The notes: generated by a model from the sequence alone, not told the origin. A stretch of 64,000 nt of DNA from Carnobacterium_A sp049673005 (GCF_049673005.1 NZ_JBATXB010000004.1:18087-82086); one strand, 5' to 3'. Counted from the first letter of the stretch, positions 24,539 through 34,234 are shown. Numbers and translations are program-made.

Positions 24539-24865
24539 ATGAGTTTAGAAACAGTTCAATATGTCAAAGAAGCAGAAGAGAGAGCAGCGAAATTAGAATT
24601 AGATAGTCTCTCTGAAATGAAAAATATAAAAGCTGAAGCCCAAGTTACCATTGAAGAACATAAAAAAAGAGTATCCTTAGAATTAAAAGATTATGAGTTT
24701 AGTCAACAAAAAGAATACGACAAAAAAATAGCTTCTATAAAAGATGAAAAAGATAAAGTTGTTGCAGTCGAAGTAGAAGAGATGAAACAGTCCGTTCAGA
24801 TGAATAAAACAAATGTAGTTAATGACATTGTTAAGGAGGTCGTCAATCGATATGGCAATAGCTAA
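24539..24865 (+). CDS. ntpF: V-type ATP synthase subunit H/G (NtpF)
   Basis: A 108-residue, almost fully helical and highly charged protein, a coiled coil over about residues 5-95. It corresponds to NtpF of Enterococcus hirae, which pairs with NtpE to form the peripheral stalk linking the A3B3 head to subunit I. Identity rests mainly on position (first gene, before ntpI) and composition, since such stalk proteins have little sequence signature. Its 3' end overlaps ntpI by 14 bp and contains the ntpI ribosome site. Confidence 0.85.
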   Translation: MSLETVQYVKEAEERAAKLELDSLSEMKNIKAEAQVTIEEHKKRVSLELKDYEFSQQKEYDKKIASIKDEKDKVVAVEVEEMKQSVQMNKTNVVNDIVKEVVNRYGNS

Positions 24866-26807
24866 AATGAAGAAAGTAACGCTCTTGGCTGAACAAACAG
24901 ATAAAGACCTTCTTCTAAAAGCAGTACAGGAGCTACAAAAATTAGAATTACTTGACTTAACTACTTTAGAAGAATCAGCGCTTCTAGATTCTTATTCCAA
25001 AGAAAAACCCGCTGCTGAAAGAATGGAATATGAAGAACGTTTGAAAGATATTCAATATGCTCTATCTTATTTAAATCAAAATATTCCTAAAGCAGGAATG
25101 TTTGCAAAATTAAAAGCAGGTAGAGAAGAATATACTTTAGCAGAGTTAGAAGAATCAATTTCTGTTGCTCGGTTAAAAGAAATTTGCCAAGATGTTTCTG
25201 AAAAAGAAAAAGAGCTTATTCTTTTAGATCAAAAACAAAAGATGTTAAATGAAGAAGAATTCTTTTTACGTAAGTGGGAACCTTTAAATTTTAATCCTAA
25301 TGACTTGACTAATTTTAAAGTTACTTCAGGACTTGTCGGAACAATTTCTTCAGGAAATGTATCAGAATTTAAAGAGGCGTTAAAAGAAACGGTTCCCAAT
25401 TATGTTGACGAGATTTTTCACTATAAGGACGAAGCTGCTTATCTGATTATTACTGCTAAAGAAAACCAAAAAATAATTGAAGAAGTATTAAACCAATACC
25501 AGTTTACTAAATTCTCTTATCCGTATAAAACATTGCCCAAAGATGAGTTGCAAAGAAATTTATCCGAAAACAAGGCATTACAAGAAAAAGAACAGAAACT
25601 CAAAAAATCTTTGTTACAATTTTCTCCTCAGTTAAAAGAATTACAATTAGGGGAAGAATATTATTATAATTTACATCAAAGAGAAATTGGTAAAGATCTT
25701 CTACTAAATGGCAAAAGCTTGTTTTTATTAAATGGTTGGTTAGAAGAAGGACAACTTTCTGATTTAAGTAAATTATTAGATGAACATGTTGGAGAAAAAA
25801 ATTACGCTGTTATCTCAGAAGAAATTAAAATGAAAGATTTTGATAGTGTTCCAGTGGTTTTAAATAATAATAAATTTGTAGAACCTTTTGAAAGTATTAC
25901 TGAAATGTATAGTTTACCAAAATATAATGACATTGATCCGACACCATTTATGATGCCTTTCTACTTAGTATTCTTTGGTATGATGAGTGCAGATGTAGGT
26001 TATGGCTTAATCCTTTTAATAGGAACTCTAGCTGCTCAGAAACTATTTAAACTTGAACGTGGAATGGCTAAATTTATTCGATTTTTTAATTTACTATCTT
26101 ATTCTGTAATTGTTTGGGGTCTAATTTATGGAAGTTTTATGGGTTACGAATTGCCTATTCAGCTACTATCTACGACATCCGATGTTATAACAATATTAAT
26201 TATTTCAGTTATCTTTGGTTTTGTTCAACTTATATATGGTCTGCTGATTAATAGTGGCGTTAAGTGGAGAAAACAAGAACGTGCCTCTAGTTACGTTGAT
26301 GGTATGGCTTGGGTTGGAATTCTGTTAGGCATAGCTTTATTAGTATTAGGAATGATGGTCTTTGATAGTCCGATTCTTAATTTGGTTGCCTATATTTTAA
26401 TTGGAGTAAATGTCGTTGGGATTATTTTCGTGACAATGGTTTCTTCAGAAAGCAAAGGTCTTGGTGCTGCGCTCGGATTCTATAATTTATATGGTGTAAC
26501 CGGATATGTAGGAGATTTAGTTAGTTATACTAGACTAATGGCATTAGGTATCTCAGGAGGAAGCATTGCAGCAGCGTTTAATATGATTGTTGATTTCCTT
26601 CCACCACTAGCTAAGTTTACTGTTGGAATAGTACTGTTTATCGCTTTACACTCTTTAAACATATTCTTAACGTATCTGAGTGCATATGTGCATACAGCAA
26701 GATTACAGTATGTTGAGTTTTTTGGTAAATTTTATGAAGGTGGCGGACATGCACTTAATCCGTTAAAAACTTTTGAAAAACATATTTATTTAAAGAAAAG
26801 ACAGTAA
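24852..26807 (+). CDS. ntpI: V-type ATP synthase subunit I
   Basis: Subunit I (a-subunit) is the membrane stator that carries the ion half-channels next to the K ring. The 651-residue protein has a charged, coiled-coil cytoplasmic half (about 1-345) and seven or eight membrane helices afterwards. The conserved Arg needed for ion release lies in SYTRLMALGISG in the C-terminal part. I choose ATG 24852 (MAIAKMKKVTLL), downstream of AAGGAGGT inside ntpF; an alternative start ten codons earlier lacks a ribosome site. The start overlap implies translational coupling with ntpF. Confidence 0.94.
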   Translation: MAIAKMKKVTLLAEQTDKDLLLKAVQELQKLELLDLTTLEESALLDSYSKEKPAAERMEYEERLKDIQYALSYLNQNIPKAGMFAKLKAGREEYTLAELEESISVARLKEICQDVSEKEKELILLDQKQKMLNEEEFFLRKWEPLNFNPNDLTNFKVTSGLVGTISSGNVSEFKEALKETVPNYVDEIFHYKDEAAYLIITAKENQKIIEEVLNQYQFTKFSYPYKTLPKDELQRNLSENKALQEKEQKLKKSLLQFSPQLKELQLGEEYYYNLHQREIGKDLLLNGKSLFLLNGWLEEGQLSDLSKLLDEHVGEKNYAVISEEIKMKDFDSVPVVLNNNKFVEPFESITEMYSLPKYNDIDPTPFMMPFYLVFFGMMSADVGYGLILLIGTLAAQKLFKLERGMAKFIRFFNLLSYSVIVWGLIYGSFMGYELPIQLLSTTSDVITILIISVIFGFVQLIYGLLINSGVKWRKQERASSYVDGMAWVGILLGIALLVLGMMVFDSPILNLVAYILIGVNVVGIIFVTMVSSESKGLGAALGFYNLYGVTGYVGDLVSYTRLMALGISGGSIAAAFNMIVDFLPPLAKFTVGIVLFIALHSLNIFLTYLSAYVHTARLQYVEFFGKFYEGGGHALNPLKTFEKHIYLKKRQ

Positions 26808-26849
26808 TAGTTAAAAAAAACTAAAACACAATAATGGAGGAATTTTATA

Positions 26850-27329
26850 ATGGGAAACTTACTAACATTTTTAACTGAAAACAACGGTGGTTTATTTTTT
26901 GCAGCAATGGGTATTGGATTTGCAACAATCTTTTCAGGAATAGGTTCGGCTAAAGGTGTGGGTATGACTGGTGAAGCAGCTGCTGCATTGACAACAGAAC
27001 AACCAGAAAAATTTGGACAAGCTTTGATTCTACAATTGCTACCAGGTACACAAGGATTATACGGATTCGTTATTGCGTTCTTAATTTACTTGAACACAGG
27101 TGCTGATACAACAGTAGCTCAAGGATTGTACTTGTTAATGGCTGCAATGCCTATTGCTTTTACTGGACTATTTTCAGGTATTGCTCAAGGACGAGTTGCT
27201 TCTGCTGGTATCCAAATTTTAGCTAAAAAACCAGAACATGCAACTAAAGGTATTATCTTTTCAGCGATGGTTGAAACTTATGCAATCTTAGGTTTCGTTA
27301 TTTCATTCTTACTTGTACTAAACGTATAG
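26850..27329 (+). CDS. ntpK: V-type ATPase subunit K (sodium-binding rotor ring)
   Basis: A 159-residue proteolipid with four membrane helices, the duplicated 16-kDa type. In E. hirae NtpK, sodium is held by Leu61, Thr64, Gln65, Gln110 and Glu139. This protein is three residues longer at the N-terminus, and the equivalents Leu64, Thr67, Gln68 (LLPGTQGLYGF), Gln113 (GIAQGR) and Glu142 (MVETYAIL) are all present. Sodium translocation is therefore a reasoned prediction. Only the second hairpin carries the carboxylate, as usual in this family, giving one ion site per subunit. The ribosome site GGAGGAA precedes the ATG. Confidence 0.96.
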   Translation: MGNLLTFLTENNGGLFFAAMGIGFATIFSGIGSAKGVGMTGEAAAALTTEQPEKFGQALILQLLPGTQGLYGFVIAFLIYLNTGADTTVAQGLYLLMAAMPIAFTGLFSGIAQGRVASAGIQILAKKPEHATKGIIFSAMVETYAILGFVISFLLVLNV

Positions 27330-27382
27330 AAAATTAGTTAGTTTCTATAGTAAAAAGAAATTGTTAAGAATGGAGGGAAATC

Positions 27383-27964
27383 ATGTCAGATTTAAAGCTC
27401 ATTACTGATCGTATGATTGAGAAAAAGAAAGCTGAAATACAAGAAACAATACACCAAATTGAGCTAGAAGCAAAAGAAACAATTGCATTAGCCGAAGTTA
27501 AATTGGCAGAAGAGAAAGAAAAACAATTAAAATTAATTGATAATCGTTTAGCAGAAGATTTTGAAAAGAATAAAAACAGTTTAGAAAATCAAAAAAGAAA
27601 CACGATATTAGCTGAAAAACAGTATTTTTTATCTAATATATTTGAAGACGCTCAAAAAACTATGGAGAATTGGAACGACTCTGAATTCCAAGAATTTTTA
27701 TTGTCTGTTTTGGTACAGTTTAGCTCGTTGGATACAATTGAATTGGTTCTCGGTGAACAATCTAGTACTAAAGTCTCTGAATCTTGGATTGTTAACGTTG
27801 TTCAAAAAAGCCTGCCTGTGACGCTATCTGCTGAAACAATTAATAGAAAAGCAGGTTTTATTATCAAAGATAGTACAGGTATCCAATACAATTATCTATT
27901 TGATTCATTAATTACTGAAGTTAGAAGTCAGTTAATACCATCCGTTTCAAAAAAATTATTTTAA
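27383..27964 (+). CDS. ntpE: V-type ATP synthase subunit E
   Basis: A 193-residue peripheral-stalk protein: a long charged helix (about 1-95) for pairing with NtpF, then a small mixed alpha/beta domain that caps the A3B3 head (about 100-193, ending RSQLIPSVSKKLF). The position between ntpK and ntpC matches E. hirae. GGAGGG precedes the ATG. Confidence 0.88.
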   Translation: MSDLKLITDRMIEKKKAEIQETIHQIELEAKETIALAEVKLAEEKEKQLKLIDNRLAEDFEKNKNSLENQKRNTILAEKQYFLSNIFEDAQKTMENWNDSEFQEFLLSVLVQFSSLDTIELVLGEQSSTKVSESWIVNVVQKSLPVTLSAETINRKAGFIIKDSTGIQYNYLFDSLITEVRSQLIPSVSKKLF

Positions 27965-27982
27965 TAAAAAGGGGGAGAATAA

Positions 27983-28987
27983 ATGAAGTCAACAGATTTT
28001 GCTGGGACTAATGCACGCATTCGTGTTTTCGAAAGCAACCTCCTTAAGAATGATCAATTTGAGCGGATGCTACAGTCGCCTAATTTCGAGGAAGCACTGA
28101 GTGTATTAAAAGATACACCTTATCGCAATGATATCGAAGAATTAAAGAAAACAAAAAACTATGATGTGTTGCTTGTAAATGAATTAAAACGTATGTACGA
28201 AGAATTGTTTACGATTAGTCCTGAGCCAGCTCTAATTGAGTTGTTTTCATTGCGCTATTCTTATCACAACTTGAAAGTCATGTTAAAAGAAAATTTAACT
28301 CAAAATGATTTTTCTGACATGCTTATACCGATTGGAAAAGAATCACTTTTATCGTTAAAACAAGCTGTAGAAACTGAAAAATCAGATGAATTAAATCAAG
28401 AATACCTGAATAGTATTAAAGAAGTTAAGACAGATTATGAAGAATATCATAATGTGCAATCTATCGATATTATTTTAGATCGCCGTTATTTTACTCATTT
28501 AAAACATTTGGCAGAAAGTATTGGGAATCCAAAAGTGCTTGATTTGATTACAACGTTGGTAGATTTGAACAACTTATCTACATTATCTAGAGCAATCAAA
28601 CAAGAACGATCTCAAAACTTTTTAACAACTATTTTATCTAGTTCAGGAAGTATTTCGAAAAAAGAGTTGATAGAACTTGGTACTGAAAATTTGGTTGATG
28701 CAGGGAAAAAGCTTGCTGATGGAAAATACCGTGAGATTATTTTGAACTCTATTGACCCAGAAACTCAAGAGCTTTCACCTGTAAAACTCGATTTACAAAC
28801 AGATAATGCTTATATGGAAAAAATGAAAGATGCTAAATTGGAAGTTTTTGGACCGATGCCTTTATTGGCTTATATTTACGCTAAAGAAAATGAAGTGAAA
28901 AATTTACGCTTAATTTTAGTAGGCAAAGAAAACAGTCTTCCAATTAAAGAGATAAGAGAAAGGATGCGAATCATTTATGGCTTATAA
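27983..28987 (+). CDS. ntpC: V-type ATP synthase subunit C (d)
   Basis: A 334-residue, mostly helical, funnel-shaped subunit that joins the central stalk to the K ring. Family features include the opening NARIRVFESNLL, the NLKVMLKENL-type helix near 95 and the closing segment AKENEVKNLRLILVGKEN, conserved in NtpC/AtpC. It starts behind AAAGGGGGAG, and its last 11 bp overlap ntpG. Confidence 0.92.
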   Translation: MKSTDFAGTNARIRVFESNLLKNDQFERMLQSPNFEEALSVLKDTPYRNDIEELKKTKNYDVLLVNELKRMYEELFTISPEPALIELFSLRYSYHNLKVMLKENLTQNDFSDMLIPIGKESLLSLKQAVETEKSDELNQEYLNSIKEVKTDYEEYHNVQSIDIILDRRYFTHLKHLAESIGNPKVLDLITTLVDLNNLSTLSRAIKQERSQNFLTTILSSSGSISKKELIELGTENLVDAGKKLADGKYREIILNSIDPETQELSPVKLDLQTDNAYMEKMKDAKLEVFGPMPLLAYIYAKENEVKNLRLILVGKENSLPIKEIRERMRIIYGL

Positions 28988-29288
28988 AATTGGAGTAGTT
29001 GGCGATAAAGATTCCATTCTACCTTTTAAAATTCTAGGGTTTGATATTTTTTACGCATCTGAAGCTAAAGAAGCCAGACGTCTTGTTGACCGATTAGCTA
29101 AAGAAAATTATGGAATTATTTATTTAACTGAACCATTAGGAAAATTAATACCTGAAACAATTGAACGATATGATCAAGTAGCTCAACCCGCTGTTATTTT
29201 AATACCCAATCATTTAGGATCATTGGATATTGGTAAAAATAGAATTCAACAAAATGTTGAAAAAGCAGTTGGACAAAATATTTTATAG
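28977..29288 (+). CDS. ntpG: V-type ATP synthase subunit F (NtpG)
   Basis: A 103-residue small central-stalk subunit with a Rossmann-like start (YKIGVVGDKDSILPFKILGF) and a C-terminal helix inserted into the rotor. In E. hirae it binds NtpD and stimulates hydrolysis. It is translationally coupled to ntpC through an 11-bp overlap, with AAAGGATG as ribosome site. Confidence 0.92.
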   Translation: MAYKIGVVGDKDSILPFKILGFDIFYASEAKEARRLVDRLAKENYGIIYLTEPLGKLIPETIERYDQVAQPAVILIPNHLGSLDIGKNRIQQNVEKAVGQNIL

Positions 29289-29300
29289 GAGGTTACCAGT

Positions 29301-31085
29301 TTGAACAAAGGAAGAATTGTGAGTGTCTCTGGACCATTGGTTACGGCTGAAGGAATGGAGCAAGCCAACATTCAAGATATTTGTAAAGTTGGTAAACTTG
29401 GATTAATAGGTGAAGTCATCGAAATGCGTAATGACATAGCTTCAATTCAAGTTTATGAAGAAACATCAATGATTGGACCCGGAGAACCAGTAGAGACTAC
29501 TGGAGAAGCTTTATCAGTTGAATTGGCTCCTGGAATGATTTCACAGATGTTTGACGGGATTCAACGCCCTTTAGATAAATTTATGAAAAAGACAGAAAGT
29601 AACTATTTAATTCGTGGTATTTCAATTGAACCATTGAGCCGTACAGATAAATGGGACTTTACACCAACTGTAGAAGTTGGAACTAAAGTAATTGCAGGAG
29701 ATATTATTGGAACGGTTCCTGAGACCAAAGTTATCGTACACAAAATTATGGTTCCATATGGCGTTGAAGGAACGGTTACAAGCATTAAATATGGTAGTTT
29801 TGATATCAATGAGACAATCTACACACTAGATACTGAAGATGGATTAAAAGAATTCACAATGATGCAAAAATGGCCAGTTAGAAAAAGTCGTCCAACGGCT
29901 AAGAAATTAAATCCAGTTGAGCCAATGATCACAGGACAACGTGTTATTGATACACTATTCCCTGTAGCAAAAGGTGGAGCGGCAGCAGTTCCTGGTCCTT
30001 TTGGTGCCGGTAAAACAGTTGTTCAACACCAAATTGCTAAGTGGGCTGATGTTGATTTAGTAGTTTATGTTGGTTGTGGTGAACGTGGAAATGAAATGAC
30101 TGACGTAATTAATGAGTTTCCAGAATTAGTAGATCCAAATACAGGCGAATCAATTATGGAACGTACAATCTTGATTGCGAATACCTCAAATATGCCTGTT
30201 GCGGCTCGTGAAGCTTCTATTTACACAGGTATTACAATTGCAGAGTATTTTAGAGATATGGGATATAGTGTCGCGATTATGGCTGACTCAACTTCACGTT
30301 GGGCTGAAGCACTTCGTGAAATGTCAGGTCGTCTAGAAGAGATGCCAGGAGATGAAGGGTATCCAGCTTACCTTGGTAGTCGAATTGCAGAATTTTATGA
30401 GCGTGCTGGTAAAGTGATTACAATCGGATCTGAAGGCCGTGGAGGAAGTATTACTGCGATTGGTGCAGTTTCGCCCCCAGGTGGAGATACATCAGAACCT
30501 GTAACACAAAATACATTGCGTGTAGCTAAAGTGTTTTGGAGTTTAGATAATTTATTAGCTCAAAAACGTCACTTCCCATCGATTAACTGGTTGTCTTCTT
30601 ATTCATTGTATTCATCTGAATTAGGAACATACATTGGCGAAGCATTGGGTAAAGATTGGACAGGTATGGTTAGAAGAACAATGACATTATTACAAGATGA
30701 ATCTGAATTAGAAGAAATTGTTCGTTTAGTTGGTGTTGAATCTTTATCAGAAACTGACCGTTTAAAACTTGAAGTGGCTAAAATGATCCGTGAAGATTTC
30801 TTACAACAAAATGCTTTTGATGATGTTGATACGTATACATCAAGAGAAAAACAATATGAAATGCTTTCTACTATTCTTGATTTTGAAGATGAAGCTTTAG
30901 CAGGGATGAAACTAGGTTCTTATTTCAATGAAATTGTTAAAGGTACCGTTTCTGTTCGTGAAAGAATTGGACGTAGCAAATACATTCCAGAAGAAAAAAT
31001 TGGAGAATTTGCAGTATTAAAAGAAGATATTAAAAATACTATCCATCAAATCGTTGAAGAAGGGGGAATGGACTCAGATGCTTAA
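29301..31085 (+). CDS. ntpA: V-type ATP synthase catalytic subunit A
   Basis: The 594-residue catalytic subunit of the head. Walker A is GPFGAGKT (232-239), the non-homologous A-type insertion lies about 110-185, the catalytic Glu is in VGCGERGNEM, and the conserved TSRWAEALREMSGRLEEMPG segment follows. A TTG at 29301 is the start: TAGGAGG lies 8 bases upstream and the aligned N-terminus (NKGRIVSVSGPLV) fits E. hirae NtpA. Its last codons overlap ntpB by 8 bp. Confidence 0.97.
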   Translation: MNKGRIVSVSGPLVTAEGMEQANIQDICKVGKLGLIGEVIEMRNDIASIQVYEETSMIGPGEPVETTGEALSVELAPGMISQMFDGIQRPLDKFMKKTESNYLIRGISIEPLSRTDKWDFTPTVEVGTKVIAGDIIGTVPETKVIVHKIMVPYGVEGTVTSIKYGSFDINETIYTLDTEDGLKEFTMMQKWPVRKSRPTAKKLNPVEPMITGQRVIDTLFPVAKGGAAAVPGPFGAGKTVVQHQIAKWADVDLVVYVGCGERGNEMTDVINEFPELVDPNTGESIMERTILIANTSNMPVAAREASIYTGITIAEYFRDMGYSVAIMADSTSRWAEALREMSGRLEEMPGDEGYPAYLGSRIAEFYERAGKVITIGSEGRGGSITAIGAVSPPGGDTSEPVTQNTLRVAKVFWSLDNLLAQKRHFPSINWLSSYSLYSSELGTYIGEALGKDWTGMVRRTMTLLQDESELEEIVRLVGVESLSETDRLKLEVAKMIREDFLQQNAFDDVDTYTSREKQYEMLSTILDFEDEALAGMKLGSYFNEIVKGTVSVRERIGRSKYIPEEKIGEFAVLKEDIKNTIHQIVEEGGMDSDA

Positions 31086-32454
31086 AGAATACAAAACAGT
31101 AACAGAAGTTGTCGGCCCCTTAATGGCAGTTGAAGGTGTAGAAGGCGTTAAATTTGATGAATTAGTTGATATTCAAATGCAAAACGGTGAAAAAAGACGT
31201 GGACAAGTTCTAGAGATTAATGGCGATAAAGCGATGGTTCAAATCTTTGAAGGCTCAAGTGGAATAAACTTGAAAGATACAAAAGTTCGTTTCTTAGGTA
31301 GACCTTTATCGTTAGACGTTTCAGAAGACATGGTTGGTCGAGTTTTTGATGGAATGGGAAGAATCAATGATAATGGTCCTGAATTAATTCCTGAAAAATC
31401 ACTAGATGTAAATGGTGAAGCAATCAATCCGATGGCTCGCGATTATCCAGATGAATTTATTCAAACGGGTATTTCTTCAATTGATCATTTAAATACACTA
31501 GTAAGAGGTCAAAAATTGCCTGTGTTTTCAGGGTCAGGACTGCCACATAAAGAACTAGCAGCTCAGATCGCTAGACAAGCAGCTGTTTTAAATTCTGATG
31601 AGGATTTTGCTATCGTATTTGCTGCGATTGGTATTACTTTTGAAGAAGCTGAATTTTTTATGGAAGACTTCCGTAAAACTGGAGCGATTGATCACTCAGT
31701 CATGTTCATTAACTTAGCAGATGATCCTGCTATAGAACGTATTGCAACACCAAAAATGGCACTAACTGCAGCAGAATATTTAGCTTACGAGAAAGATATG
31801 CATGTTCTTGTTATTATGACAGATATGACTAACTACTGTGAAGCTCTAAGAGAGATATCTGCAGCGAGACGTGAAGTACCCGGAAGACGTGGATACCCAG
31901 GTTACTTGTATACAAACCTTGCAACATTGTTTGAACGTGCAGGACGTCTAGTAGGTGGAAAAGGTTCTGTTACACAAATTCCAATACTAACAATGCCTGA
32001 GGATGATATTACTCACCCAATACCAGATTTAACGGGATATATTACTGAAGGACAGATTATTTTATCAAGAGATTTGTTTAACAGTGGAATCCAGCCTCCA
32101 ATTGATGTACTTCCGTCATTGTCTCGTCTGAAAGACAAAGGTACAGGAGAAGGAAAAACAAGAAAAGATCACGCTGCAACAATGAATCAATTATTTGCTG
32201 CTTACGCTGAAGGTAAACAAGCGAAAGAATTAGCAGTCGTTTTAGGAGAATCTGCTCTTTCTGAGACAGATAAAATGTTTGCTGAATTTGGTGAACGTTT
32301 TGAAAAGGAATATGTAAACCAAGGGAACTATACAAACCGTACGATTGAAGAATCATTAGATCTGGCTTGGGAATTACTAGCTATCTTACCAAGAACAGAA
32401 TTAAAACGAATCAAAGATGATATGTTAGACGAATACCTGCCGAAAGGGGAATGA
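31078..32454 (+). CDS. ntpB: V-type ATP synthase subunit B
   Basis: The 458-residue non-catalytic head subunit. It has the A/B fold but its P-loop position reads SGSGLPHKE, a degenerate Walker A, as normal for B. The ATG at 31078 (MLKEYKTVTEVVGPLM) is preferred because it matches the E. hirae start and follows AGGGGGA; an alternative start eight codons upstream is inside ntpA without a ribosome site. Strong conservation over the whole length (for example FSGSGLPHKELAAQIARQA) supports the call. Confidence 0.96.
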   Translation: MLKEYKTVTEVVGPLMAVEGVEGVKFDELVDIQMQNGEKRRGQVLEINGDKAMVQIFEGSSGINLKDTKVRFLGRPLSLDVSEDMVGRVFDGMGRINDNGPELIPEKSLDVNGEAINPMARDYPDEFIQTGISSIDHLNTLVRGQKLPVFSGSGLPHKELAAQIARQAAVLNSDEDFAIVFAAIGITFEEAEFFMEDFRKTGAIDHSVMFINLADDPAIERIATPKMALTAAEYLAYEKDMHVLVIMTDMTNYCEALREISAARREVPGRRGYPGYLYTNLATLFERAGRLVGGKGSVTQIPILTMPEDDITHPIPDLTGYITEGQIILSRDLFNSGIQPPIDVLPSLSRLKDKGTGEGKTRKDHAATMNQLFAAYAEGKQAKELAVVLGESALSETDKMFAEFGERFEKEYVNQGNYTNRTIEESLDLAWELLAILPRTELKRIKDDMLDEYLPKGE

Positions 32455-32460
32455 GTCTAA

Positions 32461-33087
32461 ATGGCAAAGTTAAACGTTAACCCTACAAGAATGGAATTAA
32501 CCATTTTAAAACAACGGTTAAGCACAGCAACTCGTGGTCATAAGTTATTGAAAGATAAACAAGATGAGTTGATGCGTCAATTCATTACTTTAATCAGAAA
32601 AAACAATGAATTGCGTTCAATAGTTGAGGAGAAATTAACTAGTGCTATGCAATCATTTGTAATGGCTAAGGCTTTATTAAACGAAAATTTTATTGAAGAG
32701 TTGGTAGCTATACCGCCACGTTCAGTTGAATTAGAAATGTATCAAAAAAATATTATGAGTGTTTCAGTACCTGTTATGAATTTCGGATACGATGAAAGTC
32801 AAGATACGAATGAATTAAGGTATGGTTACTTGAATTCAAATAGTGAACTGGATACATCAATTGAAAAAATGTCAGCAGTAATGGCTGAACTACTTGAACT
32901 TTCTGAAATTGAAAAAACATGTCAATTGATGGCAGATGAAATTGAGAAAACGCGTCGTCGTGTCAATGCTTTAGAGTATATGACAATACCTCAGTTAGAA
33001 GAAACTATTTATTTCATTCAAATGAAACTAGATGAAAATGAAAGAGCCAATATAACCCGATTAATGAAAGTTAAAGATATGGGTTAA
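32461..33087 (+). CDS. ntpD: V-type ATP synthase subunit D
   Basis: A 208-residue central rotor shaft protein, two long antiparallel helices around a short middle domain. The family start NVNPTRMELTILKQRL and the C-terminal region RRVNALEYMTIPQLEETI are clear. It is the last gene of the operon, six bp after ntpB. The potassium-transport gene ntpJ that ends the E. hirae operon is absent. Confidence 0.95.
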   Translation: MAKLNVNPTRMELTILKQRLSTATRGHKLLKDKQDELMRQFITLIRKNNELRSIVEEKLTSAMQSFVMAKALLNENFIEELVAIPPRSVELEMYQKNIMSVSVPVMNFGYDESQDTNELRYGYLNSNSELDTSIEKMSAVMAELLELSEIEKTCQLMADEIEKTRRRVNALEYMTIPQLEETIYFIQMKLDENERANITRLMKVKDMG

Positions 33088-33113
33088 TTTTCTGAAATTT
33101 TTATAATAGATTA

Positions 33114-33160
33114 TCAAAAAAGTAGTGTGAACAATTTTATTTGTTCACACTACTTTTTTT
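33114..33160 (+). terminator. V-ATPase operon terminator
   Basis: AAAAAAGTAGTGTGAACA pairs with TGTTCACACTACTTTTTT around a short AT loop. It lies about 30 bp after ntpD. Confidence 0.92.
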
Positions 33161-33259
33161 ATTTTCTTTGAGAGCCCTTCTCAAATTTCATAAATACACT
33201 AACATCATAGTATAAATAATTGAAAAATAAAGAAATGCATACACCATTTGTGTTTTTTA

Positions 33260-33268
33260 TGGTACACT
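33260..33268 (+). promoter_or_regulatory. ydbC promoter (extended -10)
   Basis: TGGTACACT, with TACACT at 33263-33268, lies about 70 bp before ydbC. The -35 position (TACACC) is poor. Confidence 0.4.
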
Positions 33269-33337
33269 AAAAGACAAATGCTTATTACTAGTTGTTAATG
33301 AAACTTGATTAATTTTTTTATGTGAGGTGTAGAAACG

Positions 33338-33559
33338 ATGGCTCAGAGTTTTTCATACGAAATAATGGAAGAAATGGCTGTACTGTCAAAAAATAATAAA
33401 GGTTGGCAGAAAGAATTAAATTTAGTGAGTTGGAATGGCAATCAACCCAAATTTGATATTCGAGATTGGGCACCAAATCATGAAAAGATGGGAAAAGGTT
33501 TAACATTATCAAATGAAGAGATGGAGACTCTAAAAAAATTCTTATTAACTCTCGATTAA
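33338..33559 (+). CDS. ydbC: YdbC-type PC4-like single-stranded DNA-binding protein
   Basis: A 73-residue protein matching the YdbC family of Lactobacillales, a bacterial relative of the eukaryotic coactivator PC4 whose Lactococcus member binds single-stranded DNA as a dimer. The conserved core is KGWQKELNLVSWNG, then PKFDIRDWAPNHEKMGKGLTL, followed by a C-terminal helix. The ribosome site GAGGTG precedes the ATG. It is a single small gene upstream of gmk; its cellular role is not established. Confidence 0.88.
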   Translation: MAQSFSYEIMEEMAVLSKNNKGWQKELNLVSWNGNQPKFDIRDWAPNHEKMGKGLTLSNEEMETLKKFLLTLD

Positions 33560-33614
33560 AACAATTTGATAAAAAAGAATAAACTTATTTTTTTAGAATG
33601 GAAAGGATTTTGAC

Positions 33615-34229
33615 ATGATAGATCGTGGACTTTTAATTGTTCTTTCAGGACCCTCAGGTGTCGGAAAAGGAACTGTGAGGAAAGCTATTTTTGAGCAAGA
33701 AGAAAATAACTTAGAATATTCTATTTCAATGACTACTCGTAAAGCAAGAGCAGGAGAAATAGATGGAAGTGATTATTTTTTTAGAACAAAAGAACAATTT
33801 GAAGATTTAATCAAAAAAGACGGTTTATTAGAATACGCAGAATACGTTGGAAATTATTACGGAACACCTTTAGAGTATGTAAATCAAACTCTTGCGAGTG
33901 GAAAAGATGTATTTTTAGAGATAGAAGTTCAGGGTGCTTTACAGGTGCGAGAAAAAATGCCTGAAGGGATCTTTATTTTCTTAACTCCACCAGGACTAAA
34001 GGAATTAAAATCACGTATAGTAGGCAGAGGAACAGATGAATCAAGTGTTATAGAGAGTCGTATGGAAAAAGCTATTGAAGAAATCAATTTGATGCAGCAC
34101 TATGATTATGCGGTTGAAAATGATAAAGTAGAAAATGCTGTTATTAAAATTAAAAATATTGTTGAATGTGAACATTTAAAAGTATCACGTGTAGTTCATC
34201 GATATAAAAAAATGATTGAGGAGTTGTAA
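33615..34229 (+). CDS. gmk: Guanylate kinase
   Basis: Gmk phosphorylates GMP to GDP, feeding GTP and alarmone pools. The 204-residue protein has the P-loop GPSGVGKGT (11-19), the GMP-binding segment SMTTRKARAGEIDGSDYFF, and the lid region RIVGRGTDE. GGAAAGGA precedes the ATG. rpoZ follows five bp later, the standard gmk-rpoZ pair. Confidence 0.97.
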   Translation: MIDRGLLIVLSGPSGVGKGTVRKAIFEQEENNLEYSISMTTRKARAGEIDGSDYFFRTKEQFEDLIKKDGLLEYAEYVGNYYGTPLEYVNQTLASGKDVFLEIEVQGALQVREKMPEGIFIFLTPPGLKELKSRIVGRGTDESSVIESRMEKAIEEINLMQHYDYAVENDKVENAVIKIKNIVECEHLKVSRVVHRYKKMIEEL

Positions 34230-34234
34230 AAGTT

